From positions 1 to 64,000 of the forward strand of contig CM030935.1 in the NCBI GenBank assembly GCA_018136815.1: a DNA stretch of 64,000 nt. The letters run 5' to 3'. The DNA comes from Isochrysis galbana (Eukaryota > Haptophyta > Isochrysidales > Isochrysidaceae). A model generated the notes under the pieces. That model had not been told where the DNA came from, did no database searches, and was given only the letters and a program-made list of their open reading frames with translations. Below are positions 52,219 through 61,264 of this stretch, one piece after another. The translations under genes were made by a program, and so were the position numbers. Numbering within the stretch: the stretch's first letter is position 1; each line of letters begins with the position of its first letter.

Positions 52219-52432
52219 ACCCACAGAATCACACAAACTAAGCCAAACGGGGCGAAAACTAACTACACCTGGACGGACGGCCAGGCGTCGGCACCAGGGC
52301 AATTCAGCAACGCGCAGACACGCGACAGAGGGGTCGGCACAACGAGGGCAGACCTCGCTGGGGAGCTACAACCGATGGACGAAGAGAAGACAAAAGACGG
52401 TCATGGAACGTTTGATGACATCGAGAGAAAGT
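52219..52432 (-). repeat. Dispersed repeat, inverted copy of 9728-9942
   Basis: This is the reverse-complement copy of the block beside the hAT transposase remnant at 9.7 kb. Differences are scattered, so both copies are moderately old. Confidence 0.75.
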
Positions 52433-53093
52433 AAGAGAAGAGGCGGTATACCAATCGACGAGACCTTGAGGCTTAAAGTAACCCACAGGTTAGAAGTAAA
52501 AGTCTGTCATCGTATGGAATACGACACTCCCCGACTAAATTCGAGTCGTCCCGGCGAGCGGCATGGAAGGAGAACAAAGCAACCGAAACAGAAGAAATCC
52601 AGAATTAGAACGACGAGGCGAGAGAAACCGAAATAACCGAGAAACCAAACGTTGAAGGCGACGCTTAAAATAGAAGATAGAAGACGAGAGCACCCGTGGG
52701 CCCTTTGAGCACAAATTCGGGAGCTTGACGCGGCAACTATTTGTACGCATCGTCCCACCCATTTCTCCCTTTTACAAGAGTTTTGCTCGGGTGTTGCGGT
52801 GGGTGCAACCGCAGACGACACGCGTCTCATCTCCTGCAAACAACGGCAATCAACGAAGAAAGAGAAACGATCTGCAACAACCACGAAAGGGAGGGAATGA
52901 TTCCGAAGACACGCGAGATGCAGTGAGCTACAATCTCCGACAACTCTATTATTAGAGTCAAAGAGAGATGTCACATAGGAGGGAGGGGAGGAAAGACAGC
53001 GGACGGAGCGTCGAGCGACAGCAGCGAGCGACAGAGCCATGATATGCAACATTCTTCGAAAAAAGAGGAAATCAATGGGAGATTTTTTCTCCC
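52433..53093. other. Intergenic, AT-richer
   Basis: No gene accepted. A minus-strand open frame of about 300 codons crosses this region and the LINE fragment on its right but has no domain and mixes repeat-derived sequence. Confidence 0.5.
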
Positions 53094-53330
53094 TGTTTAA
53101 AAAAAACTTCTTAATGTTCACTCCGCGCTCGCGGCCTTGCGACATTCTCCCGACAGCCACGCCCGCGTCCCTTAACACTCCCTTACACTCGCCTTGCGGC
53201 TCGTCCCCTCGTGCTCTACTTAGGGGCTCCATGTTCGGGGTTTCCGGTGGCAGGCGGCGTGTACCGGTCTCCGATGGTCGATTTCTCGGCCTCCTCTCGC
53301 TCCATCGGACGATCGGTTTCTCTTGCGGTC
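53094..53330 (-). repeat. LINE 3' end fragment
   Basis: A 5'-truncated copy of the LINE 3' end. On the minus strand it terminates GTGAACATTAAGAAG followed by eight T. The body includes GCCTGCCACCGG-type and GTAGAGCACGAGGGGACG blocks shared with the other copies. Confidence 0.72.
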
Positions 53331-53772
53331 CTCGTGGTTGGTGGCACATGAGGATGAGTTTGGGCCTGTGTTGCGCATTGGACCTGTGACGTGGGGATTT
53401 TTCTCCGTGTTTATGAAGCACTTTTATTCTTCACTTTGGGGGTCCTCTGTGCCCTCGCTCACATCTCACATCTCACACATCTCACATTTCCCCCTTCAAA
53501 TGTTTATCCTCTTTCTTCCTTCTTCCGGTGGAATACTTGAAAATGCCTCAGGTGCTCTCCCGCTCTGGAAATCTTCTCTCGGGGCTTCTTCCGCCCCTAA
53601 GAGCGGGGCTTGCCGGACAATGAAAACAGAGGGGGTTGTGACACTTCTACGGCATTATAACCCCAACCCGGCAACCCGGGACTACTCATAGAATATAGAA
53701 TATGGCCGTCAGAGGTTAAAGAAATTGTGTAGTACTTAGTAGTATGCATTCTATGCGCGCCGCGTGTTGTTG
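53331..53772. other. Upstream region of eIF2D
   Basis: The plus strand is pyrimidine-rich from about 53420 to 53530 (repeated CTCACAT words), then mixed. No other feature. Confidence 0.5.
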
Positions 53773-55748
53773 ATGTGGCGGAAGCCTCCGAACGTGAAGT
53801 CGGAGCAGAAGCTGTCGGACAAGGAGGTGAAGAAGGCGCAGACGGAATGTGCGCAGCGGCTGGGGCTCTCGCTTGAGGAAGTGGCTACCTTGCTACCGCG
53901 CAAGCCCGGCCTCACGCTGCATAAGGTCGGCGGAGGGCTGAGCGCGAAGTTTGTTTGCACCGGTGGCATTCCTGTCGGTTTCGAAATCGGCGACTCTGGG
54001 CTTCTGCCTTCTCTGTGCGGTGTGTGGCGGCTGGGCGCGGGTGTACTGACGACGTTGTACGTGCCTGAACCCGTCGCCGCCTTCTTAATCGGGGGCTCCG
54101 ACCTGATGCTGCCTGGAGTTGCCAGAGTGAGCGTGGGGAAGGGGCTCGATTTCGATGCCGCTCTCTCGGTCGGCGCTTTCGCGTGTGTGTGCGTGCTGGG
54201 CAACCCCGAGGCGTTCGCCTTAGGGAGGCTGCTGGTGGGCCGGAGCCAGATTGAGGCGCATTTGGCCGCTCCGGGCAGCAGCAAGGGACGATGTCTCGAG
54301 AACCTCCATGTGTTCGGTGACTTCCTGTGGCAAGCTGGTGGTGCAGTCCTCCCCAACCGCGGCTTTGTGGTGACGGAGGATGGGAAGGAGGTGCATACCA
54401 TCCAGGAGGCGAGTCCGGCGGAAGTTGGAGACCGGCTTAGTAATGCGCTCAAGTTGCTGGATTCCGGGATGGGCGGTGGCGGCGAGGGATGCGGTGAGGC
54501 CAGCGGTGCCTCTGACGAGGGTGAGGTTGACGAGGCTGATAGGCGTAAGGCACAGGACCGGCTGCTCGAGCTGTGTTTCTTACAGGCGGCGCGCACCATC
54601 ACAGACAAGGCATTACCAATGCCGCTCAACACATTCTACGCCAATCACATGCGGCCTAACAGGTGCGCCGCGCTTGCCGAAGTCGGAAGGGCAGGCGCTC
54701 TTGTAGCAGCACCCTTGGAACAGGCGCTTAGTACTCCCATCTCCAATGGCCGGGCATTGCTCGCGGCATTGCACCTGTGCGCGACGGTGATTGCTGCTGA
54801 CGCCCCATGGTCTGGTCACTCCCCAGGCCTGCCGGCACATCTCTCGATGTGAAGGCCTCCACCTACAAGAAGCTGCTCTCGTTCATGCGCGCCATGGAGA
54901 CGCGCGGGCTTTGTGGCCTTGGCCCGCCGCCCAAGGGAGCCTTGGCAGGGTCGGAGCCGTTACTCCAGTCCATTGCGCGCTCGGCTTCCGAGTACTTGCA
55001 CCATGAGCGGTGGCAGCACACCGCGGCTGCCGCCGAGGAGGGCGCCACCGCCGGCGGCCTGCCGCCCCTCACGGTGACCACTGTCTACCGGCCGTCGGAA
55101 GCGCAGTGGCCATTGTTCCCTTGTGACCGAAAGGCAGTCTATGATGAGGCCGCCGCCTTGCGCATCTTGCACACGTACATCGACAAGTGCGGTGCGCTTG
55201 GAGGGGATACTGCCATTTCGGCCGAGGGCTGCAAGGGGAATGTTCAGGTAAAGCTCGACGCGATGCTCGCCGACGCTCTCTTCTCCGGTCAGGTTGAGGC
55301 AAAACCTGCACAACTCAGCCTGGGCGAGGTGCGATACAAGTGGGTTGGCCGCCTCGAGACGTGGACTCGGCTGGCGGGCGGAGGGCTTGCCAAGGCATCG
55401 CTCCGGCCTGGCAAGTCGCCCTCTCTCATGTCGGTGCGGACCCAGATGCGGCGTGGCCACAAAGTGACCGTGGTGAGTGGTATGTCAGCACTAGGGATCG
55501 ACGAGCGCAAGCTAGCCGCCGATCTTCAGGTGGTCGTCGGCGCGGCGGCGACGGTGGAGGAAACGCCTGTCAAGGACGGGCCATCGCAGGCCGAGGTGGT
55601 GCTTCAGGGCCTTTGGGACCGCCTGGTCGTCGAGCAACTCAGCAAAAAGCACGGTGTCCCTACCCGCATGATTGAGAACCGCGCCGCCGGTCGGAGGGGG
55701 ATGCAGCAGCCAAAGATGAAGACTGCTACCAATATCCTCAAGGCTTGA
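53773..55748 (+). CDS. eIF2D (ligatin) translation factor, two exons
   Basis: Exons are 53773-54662 and 54827-55748. The 164-base intron (donor GTGCGC, acceptor CCCCAG) splits an Arg codon in phase 2, for a protein of 603 residues. eIF2D delivers or releases tRNA on the 40S subunit independently of GTP and works in re-initiation and recycling. The N-terminal part matches eIF2D (NVKSEQKLSDKEVKK, then GGIPVGFEIGDSGLLPSL) and leads into a PUA domain with FLIGGSDLMLPGV. The middle shows LPMPLNTFYANHM and LDVKASTYKKLLSFM, the SWIB/winged-helix region. The C-terminus is a SUI1/eIF1-like domain: RRGHKVTVVSGMSALGID, then LQGLWDRLVVEQLSKKHGVP. The ATG at 53773 was chosen because the human protein starts at nearly the same place. 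The 3' end abuts a repeat-rich spacer. Confidence 0.94.
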
Positions 55749-56402
55749 TGGCACGCATCTGGTCGTGCCGTTCCATTGCGCTGTCGATCAATGCCATGGC
55801 ATCAGCACATTTGGCAAGGGTCTTCATTCCCATTCTAAGTCCCCAAGCCCGTCTCACAGCCGCAACCCTCTCCTCCTCAATGCTCGCTTTTACTCGCGTC
55901 TGTGGCGTGTAGAGCGCTCCTGACCTTCCTTTCGTGTACATTCATTATACATCCCTCTGGCTGCAGCCCCCTCCTGACCTCCTCCCAGATTCAATCGGCG
56001 GTGGCCCCTGGACTTGAGTATGAGCATTGCTGAGGGTGAGCTGGCAACGACCATTCCAAGATTGGTCATCCCACATGAAGACAGGCCCTCCAAGAACTCT
56101 CAGAGAAGATGGTTCAATTTGTACTACTGTACAATAGAGGGAGCGTGAGATCCCTTCCTCCACTACTGAAGTGGCTTCCTCCACTGCTTAAGTCTGTCGC
56201 CGTTGGCTTGCGTGGTGAGTTCCATAGAACTTATAGTGGGATGAGGAGAGAGTAGAGGGCCGCATGAGTCGAGCCGTGATCTTCCCCTTCTCTCCTTGTT
56301 CGTTTGTATGAGTCTTCCACGCAATCGCCCCCGTGTGTGCGTTTGATTTGCACGTGCTACAGTTAGTGTGCTCTGTGTGGTCAATGGGCCCCCTTTGGTA
56401 TC
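55749..56402. other. Intergenic, 3' of eIF2D
   Basis: Two short minus-strand open frames in the same register (56184-55945 and 55941-55738) are separated by two stops. They look mildly protein-like but carry no known motif. No gene is claimed. Confidence 0.4.
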
Positions 56403-56735
56403 ATTGATAGGGTGGTCAAACAAGGTTTTTATATTAGGAAAAAATTCTTAATATTCTCGCCGCGCGCGCGACTCCGCACCCTTATTGTGCTGCCACGCCC
56501 GCTACTCTCATCTCCCCTCCACCTGCCTTGCGGCTCGTCCCTCTATGGTTTTTATTAGGGATTAGGGGTGAAAAAAATGACCATCTCAAGGTTGTTGAGG
56601 AAATTTGAGGATTTTTTCCGGTAGAAAGGTCCCACCAATACACCCAACTAGCACATATCTGGGTCCGGGGCCCATTAGGACCCAACCCCCCCCCCCTTGG
56701 CCGTTGGGCCCCCACAACACAACGTAACCCCAAAT
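56403..56735 (-). repeat. Repeat S, second copy, interrupted by a LINE 3' fragment
   Basis: This is the reverse-complement copy of the subtelomeric repeat at 34114-34326, with CCTTGTTTGACCACCCTATC at its left end. A LINE 3' fragment (about 56434-56560, ending GAGAATATTAAGAATTTTTT on the minus strand) is inserted between the terminal motif and the body. Confidence 0.7.
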
Positions 56736-57423
56736 AATGACAAATAAAGACGCGCTTAAAATCTCAACTTCAAATCGAGACCGGGCGCGGTGCGTGCCCG
56801 TTTTCGACGATCCATCCGGAGGGGGGGGGGGGGGGGCGCCAAACACCAAATACACCAGGGCCACCCGGACAGTCACGCCAATCGGGCAGGCCGCGCGCGT
56901 CGAATTCTCGTCGAAATCAGAAATCAGCCATCCGAGGAGCCCATCGAACGTTGAGCCGTCGCCGAGGGCGGAGGCCCGGAGAGCCCAATTTCGAACTGAT
57001 GCCAGGCGCGCTGCGTGCCCGATTTCGACGATCCATCTAGATGAGAAGGGGGCTTCATGCGGGAGAGGGTCATGCCCCACCATGGCCCGCTGTAATTGCA
57101 CCCGGTGGGTGACAAAGGCAGCGGACAGCGGACGGAGGCTTACCATCCGACACGAGCTGGTCGGAGCCAATCATGGAGATAGCAGCCGGAGTGATGGGTG
57201 GCATTGGCGCAGCCTCAGTGGTCGTGGGATCACTCGGGAACCCCTCGGGAACAGAAGCTGCAGCGGGCAGAGAAGGTTCCCTAAGGGGTTCCTCCTCTGC
57301 GGCCGAGAACGTGAGCTTTGATTTCGTGCTTGTCGAGTCGAGCGCTACCGGAGGGCTCTGAGCCACTCCGTCGCGAGCGGCACCGGCGGCTAGCGCGGCG
57401 CTTTGGCCCTCCTCCCCGCCGGG
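56736..57423. other. Intergenic, GC-rich
   Basis: It includes a run of 17 G at 56820 and degenerate direct repeats around CGATTTCGACGATCCATC. A minus-strand open frame (57070-57582) has no known motif and merges into repeat X. Confidence 0.45.
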
Positions 57424-57573
57424 AGTCGGGTGAATGAAATTCTGGACTGGGTCGGGCAACCCCATTTGGGTGTCTGGACGGGGAACGAACGGCGAACGAA
57501 GGGCGGTGGGGCGGCGAGGCGCTCCTAGTGGCCCTAGAGTGATGGGTTGTAAGAGATTGTTAGACCTACAAAG

Positions 57574-58488
57574 ATAAAACAACTGAGCGTTAGTACCACT
57601 ACTCCCACTAGCCCGGTACTATCACGACACCCCTCAGCGCACCTGCCCGCACGCCTTGAAGTGATGGCACAGACACATACACATATGCATCCCTTCAAAT
57701 CTCCCCCCTCGCAAACCCCCGGCTCCCATTATAACTCCCCACAAGTTACAATGAGGGAAAACCCATTGAGGCGGACCGGTCGACGCCGGCCGACTCTCCG
57801 GGGAAAAACACCGGGGGGGGGGGAGGGACCTCTCGTCGTGAAGCAGAACGGCCCTTACAGCTCGCGCCGCGAGCAGTCCTCGAAGAAATAAATGACTGCG
57901 CCCCCCGATACCTGCCACAGGGACGTCTTGAGCCACTCCCTTCTTCTCGCCCCTCCTGTCGCCAGCCGCCCCCCTTCGCCCGTTTGCTAACGCAAACGGG
58001 GCCCGTTTCTTACCGCACTCCATCGGGGGGGGGCGCAAATTCCCCCCTCTCCCTCTCTCCATTCTCCTCCGCCCCTCTCCCTGCGGCGCGTCGCCATGCG
58101 GCGCGCCACGGCCTGCTCTCAGAGGGCCTTTGGGGGCTCCCAGAGGGCCAGCAAGGGCAGCTCAGGGGGCAGTGGAGGCTGGGGCTCAGCCCCTGGCCCC
58201 CCTGCCTCTCCCACGCTTGCCACGCTGGCCATTGGAGCCTCCCAGTGGCCTCTGTATGCCTGGCGACCAGGGGAGGGGGGGGAGTCAGCTCGAGGGCAGG
58301 CCCATGCTGGGCGTGGGAGTGCGAGTCTCGGCCCGCGCCCACTAGGGGTCTGGGCCAGAGTGTTGATTGCCCAGCCCCTGCCAAAGGGCAGGGGCTGGGG
58401 TTGATTGTACGGGCCCACCCCGGGGGGTGTCCGCGATGGAGAGAGGGGGGCGCGAGGCCCCCATTGACCCCCACTTATAAAAGTAGGC
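57574..58488 (-). mobile_element. Family A retroelement with 16-bp target duplication
   Basis: The element is bounded by TGTTAGACCTACAAAG at 57558-57573 and 58489-58504, inside repeat X; the empty site is intact at about 27868-27884. Its 915 bases have the head at the right (CCTACTTTTATAAG on the minus strand) and the tail CAGTTGTTTTAT at the left. It is the closest relative of the copy at 26774-27710. Confidence 0.92.
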
Positions 58489-59148
58489 TGTTAGACCTAC
58501 AAAGAACTCTTCCCTCAGGGAGGGAGCCTAGGCTGCTAGAGTGCAGCGACGCAGCGAACAACGACGGACAACGAACCTGAGAACAACAGGATACACCGAC
58601 TCACGAACACACCGGAATCATTCACCCAAACCAAGCAAATTATCAAGCAACCGCGACCCCAAATCACCGATAACCCAAACACGTCGCGAGAGACGGAGAG
58701 AGAGAGCGAGAGAGAGAGAGACTCCGCAGCGACGGCCGGAGCGTGTCTCCGTTGTAACTTCCCACGTAGCGGAGAGTCCGAAGGGGAGCGTCATGTCGCG
58801 CGACCACGGCGATCACTTTGGATATAGATCGCAACGAGATATCTTCACGACAGAGGAAATCTTGCCGTTGAGCGTGAACCTTCTAGACGCTTCTAACGAA
58901 CAACCCTGAGTAGCAACCAAGGGGAAGAAACACCAAAGGGGCCAAGGGCTTGCATGTAACTTGCATCAAGGGGAAAGATTCCCTCACCTAGGAAGCGAAC
59001 CTACACCGATCTCCAAGGGGAGATGGCAAATTAAACCTCAAATCTCGAGTGGAAAGAGCAACCGACTCGCTCGCCAAAATCTTGACCGAGAAGAAAGAAG
59101 CAAGGACCTACGAGCCAAGGGTAGCGGACCTAGGGAATGTGAGAGGAA

Positions 59149-60149
59149 AGAGGGTGCAACTCGATCGAGGTTCCCTTTTTTTGTCACGCCCCTCCCGACT
59201 TTTTAGGTATATAATTTCTACTGACCCCTAACTTCGCCCCTAAGTCGGGAGTCGACCGCGCGCAAACAAACATAAACACGGAGACCCATCATGGAAGACA
59301 CGATCGTCCCGCCCTTGTTGAAGGATGCAACCATGCCCGCTGCCCGAGTTGAAGAATGCAACCACGTGGGCGTCCGACTGCTGACGTCCGCCCTTGCACG
59401 CGCATGGGCAGCACGCCGGGTGGATGGCGACGTCTTCAGAAGACTTCACACCGTTTCCACGCCGTTTGATTGAAAGGAAGAAGCAAGCGATTCCCCAGGA
59501 GTCTGCAGGATGCACTTCGCCCCAGTGACCGCCACTCCACCTGCAAGCGTGTGAATGAGCTGCAGCATGCGTGCCCCATGCAGATTATAAGGTTAGTATC
59601 AAACCGGGCTCCTCGAAACTCTTTTCTGGCCAGAGGTCGTGCGTGCACACCACCGAGTGTTCGTCATGTTGGCATCACCTCCTCGCGCAGAACTACGTGG
59701 AGTTTATCGGATGGCGTGTTCGCAATTGTGTACATATCAGCCGACAATGAGCTTAAATTACTCGCAATTCTAATTGCCAGTGTCCACTCTTTGGCGCCAA
59801 TGGCATCATTGCATTTTTTATAAAGTTCAAACAAGAAGTCTTTAGGCATCTTCATCTGATACGTTACCGGTGACATATGAAATGCTTACTACATACCGGT
59901 ACAAAAAAGAAACGTGCGGACTTGTTCGGTGTTCGTTCGGCGAGACTGGCTGCGATGTCCCCTTTTCTGCGGTCAAATCTGCGCCAGTGCCACTTCCAAA
60001 AATGCAATACAATAATTGTCACGAATGCCAGTATACATCTGAAACCTGCAAGTTTGTACCTTAATAAGGGAGTCCTTTAAGTAGAACTTATACCGTCCAC
60101 ATGGGGGGCATTTGCCAAAAAAACAACCAAACCTGAGGTTGCACCCTCT
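59149..60149. mobile_element. 1-kb terminal-inverted-repeat DNA transposon
   Basis: It has perfect 12-bp inverted ends, AGAGGGTGCAAC at 59149-59160 and its complement at 60138-60149, followed inward by related T-rich blocks (CCTTTTTTTGTC; GGTTGTTTTTTTGG). It interrupts repeat X, and the uninterrupted sequence AGAGGAAATTTCCG is at 28530; comparison shows duplication of only AA (or AAA). The interior has short minus-strand frames (for example FLFELYKKCNDAIGAKEWTLAIRIASN) that could be remnants of a transposase. The superfamily was not identified. Confidence 0.8.
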
Positions 60150-60592
60150 AAATTTCCGAACGCCAACGCGAACGCCAGACGCGAGAAGACAACGAAACCC
60201 TAACCAGGCCAAGCAGAACCTATGAAGAACAGGCCTGGACGACAACGAAAGTGAGCAAGTCCCAAGAAAGAACCGGAACCCAACAAGAAACGACAAGCCT
60301 TGCAAGAAGCTGAACAAGCCTTCACAAGGTGACCCGAGAGCCTGAGACAAGCACACGGCAAGCAACAGGCGACCTGGCTCCTTTGGGTCAAGATTGCCCG
60401 AAAGGAGGAAACCTGGAATCTAGACCTGACAAACAGGCTAGAAGTAGAAGGAACGAAACGAGAACCCGAATTCTAGATCGCTAGGGACGAACCCTACCAA
60501 CCTAGATGTACCTGAGCTTCACCGTGTGGCCGCACGGCGAAGGACCTGGAAATAAGAGCCTGGAAATCGCATCATCTAGGATGAATGCGACA

Positions 60593-61053
60593 CCCTACTT
60601 TTATAAGTGGGGGTCAATGGGGGCCTCGCGCCCCCCTCTCTCCATCGTGGACACCCCCCGGGGTGGGCCCGTACAATCAACCCCAACCCCTGGCCCCTCT
60701 GGCAGGGGCTAGGCAATCATCATTCTGGCGCAGGTAAAGGATGGCGAGAGTTGTAAGGGCCGTTCCGCTTCATGGACTATCGGACCCCCCCCCCCCCCCC
60801 CGGTGTTTTTGCATGGTGAGTGAGTCACCCAACGTAGGCGTCGGTCCGCATCACTGGGTTTTCCCTCATTGTAATTTGTGGGGAGTTATAATGGGAGCCG
60901 GGGGTTAGCGAGGAGGGAGATTTGTAGGGATGCATTTGTGTATATGTCTTGTGCCATCACTTCAAGGCGTGCGGGCAGGTATGCTGAGGGGTGTCGTGAT
61001 AGCACCGGGCTAGTGTGAGTAGTGGTACTAACGCTCAGATGTTTTATTTATTT
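60593..61053 (+). mobile_element. Family A retroelement, internally deleted
   Basis: Starts CCTACTTTTATAAGTGGG, keeps about 125 bases of the 5' part, then jumps to the 3' part (from about 60745, the GTAAGGGCCGTTCCGCTTCA block). It ends GCTCAGATGTTTTATTTATTTA. It is about half the length of complete copies. No clear target duplication. Confidence 0.82.
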
Positions 61054-61264
61054 ACGAGATACTCGCGCGCCCTCACATAGTACGGCACGCACCATGCTGC
61101 TCTCAGCTGCCATCACTTATCTCGAGTCGTCTTCAAACACGCGTGGCCCGCCCGTGAACCGCCGGGAGCGGCGACCGGAATAAAAAAGAACGTAGACCTA
61201 TTCCGAGGCATCAAGGCTACTCTCCCGGGACACGCTCGAGCTTCCACTGTAGCTACGTAGCTAC
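61054..61264. other. 3' region of EMC1
   Basis: Short spacer downstream of the EMC1 stop on the minus strand. No feature seen. Confidence 0.5.

Larger units (their letters stand above)
57424..60591. repeat. Internal region X, copy 2, split by two insertions
   Basis: Segments 57424-57573, 58505-59148 and 60150-60591 together match 27735-28965. They are separated by a family A element (57574-58488) and a terminal-inverted-repeat transposon (59149-60149). The 5' LTR-like part is absent. The match ends at GGATGAATGCGACA, where another family A element begins. Confidence 0.78.

Noticed and set aside
52507-53421. Minus-strand frame of about 300 codons
   Set aside because: It runs through a LINE 3' fragment and AT-rich spacer, shows no domain and mixes repeat-derived sequence.
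55738-56184. Two minus-strand frames in register downstream of eIF2D
   Set aside because: Separated by two stops with no convincing splice sites and no recognised motif; could be a decayed gene but cannot be supported.
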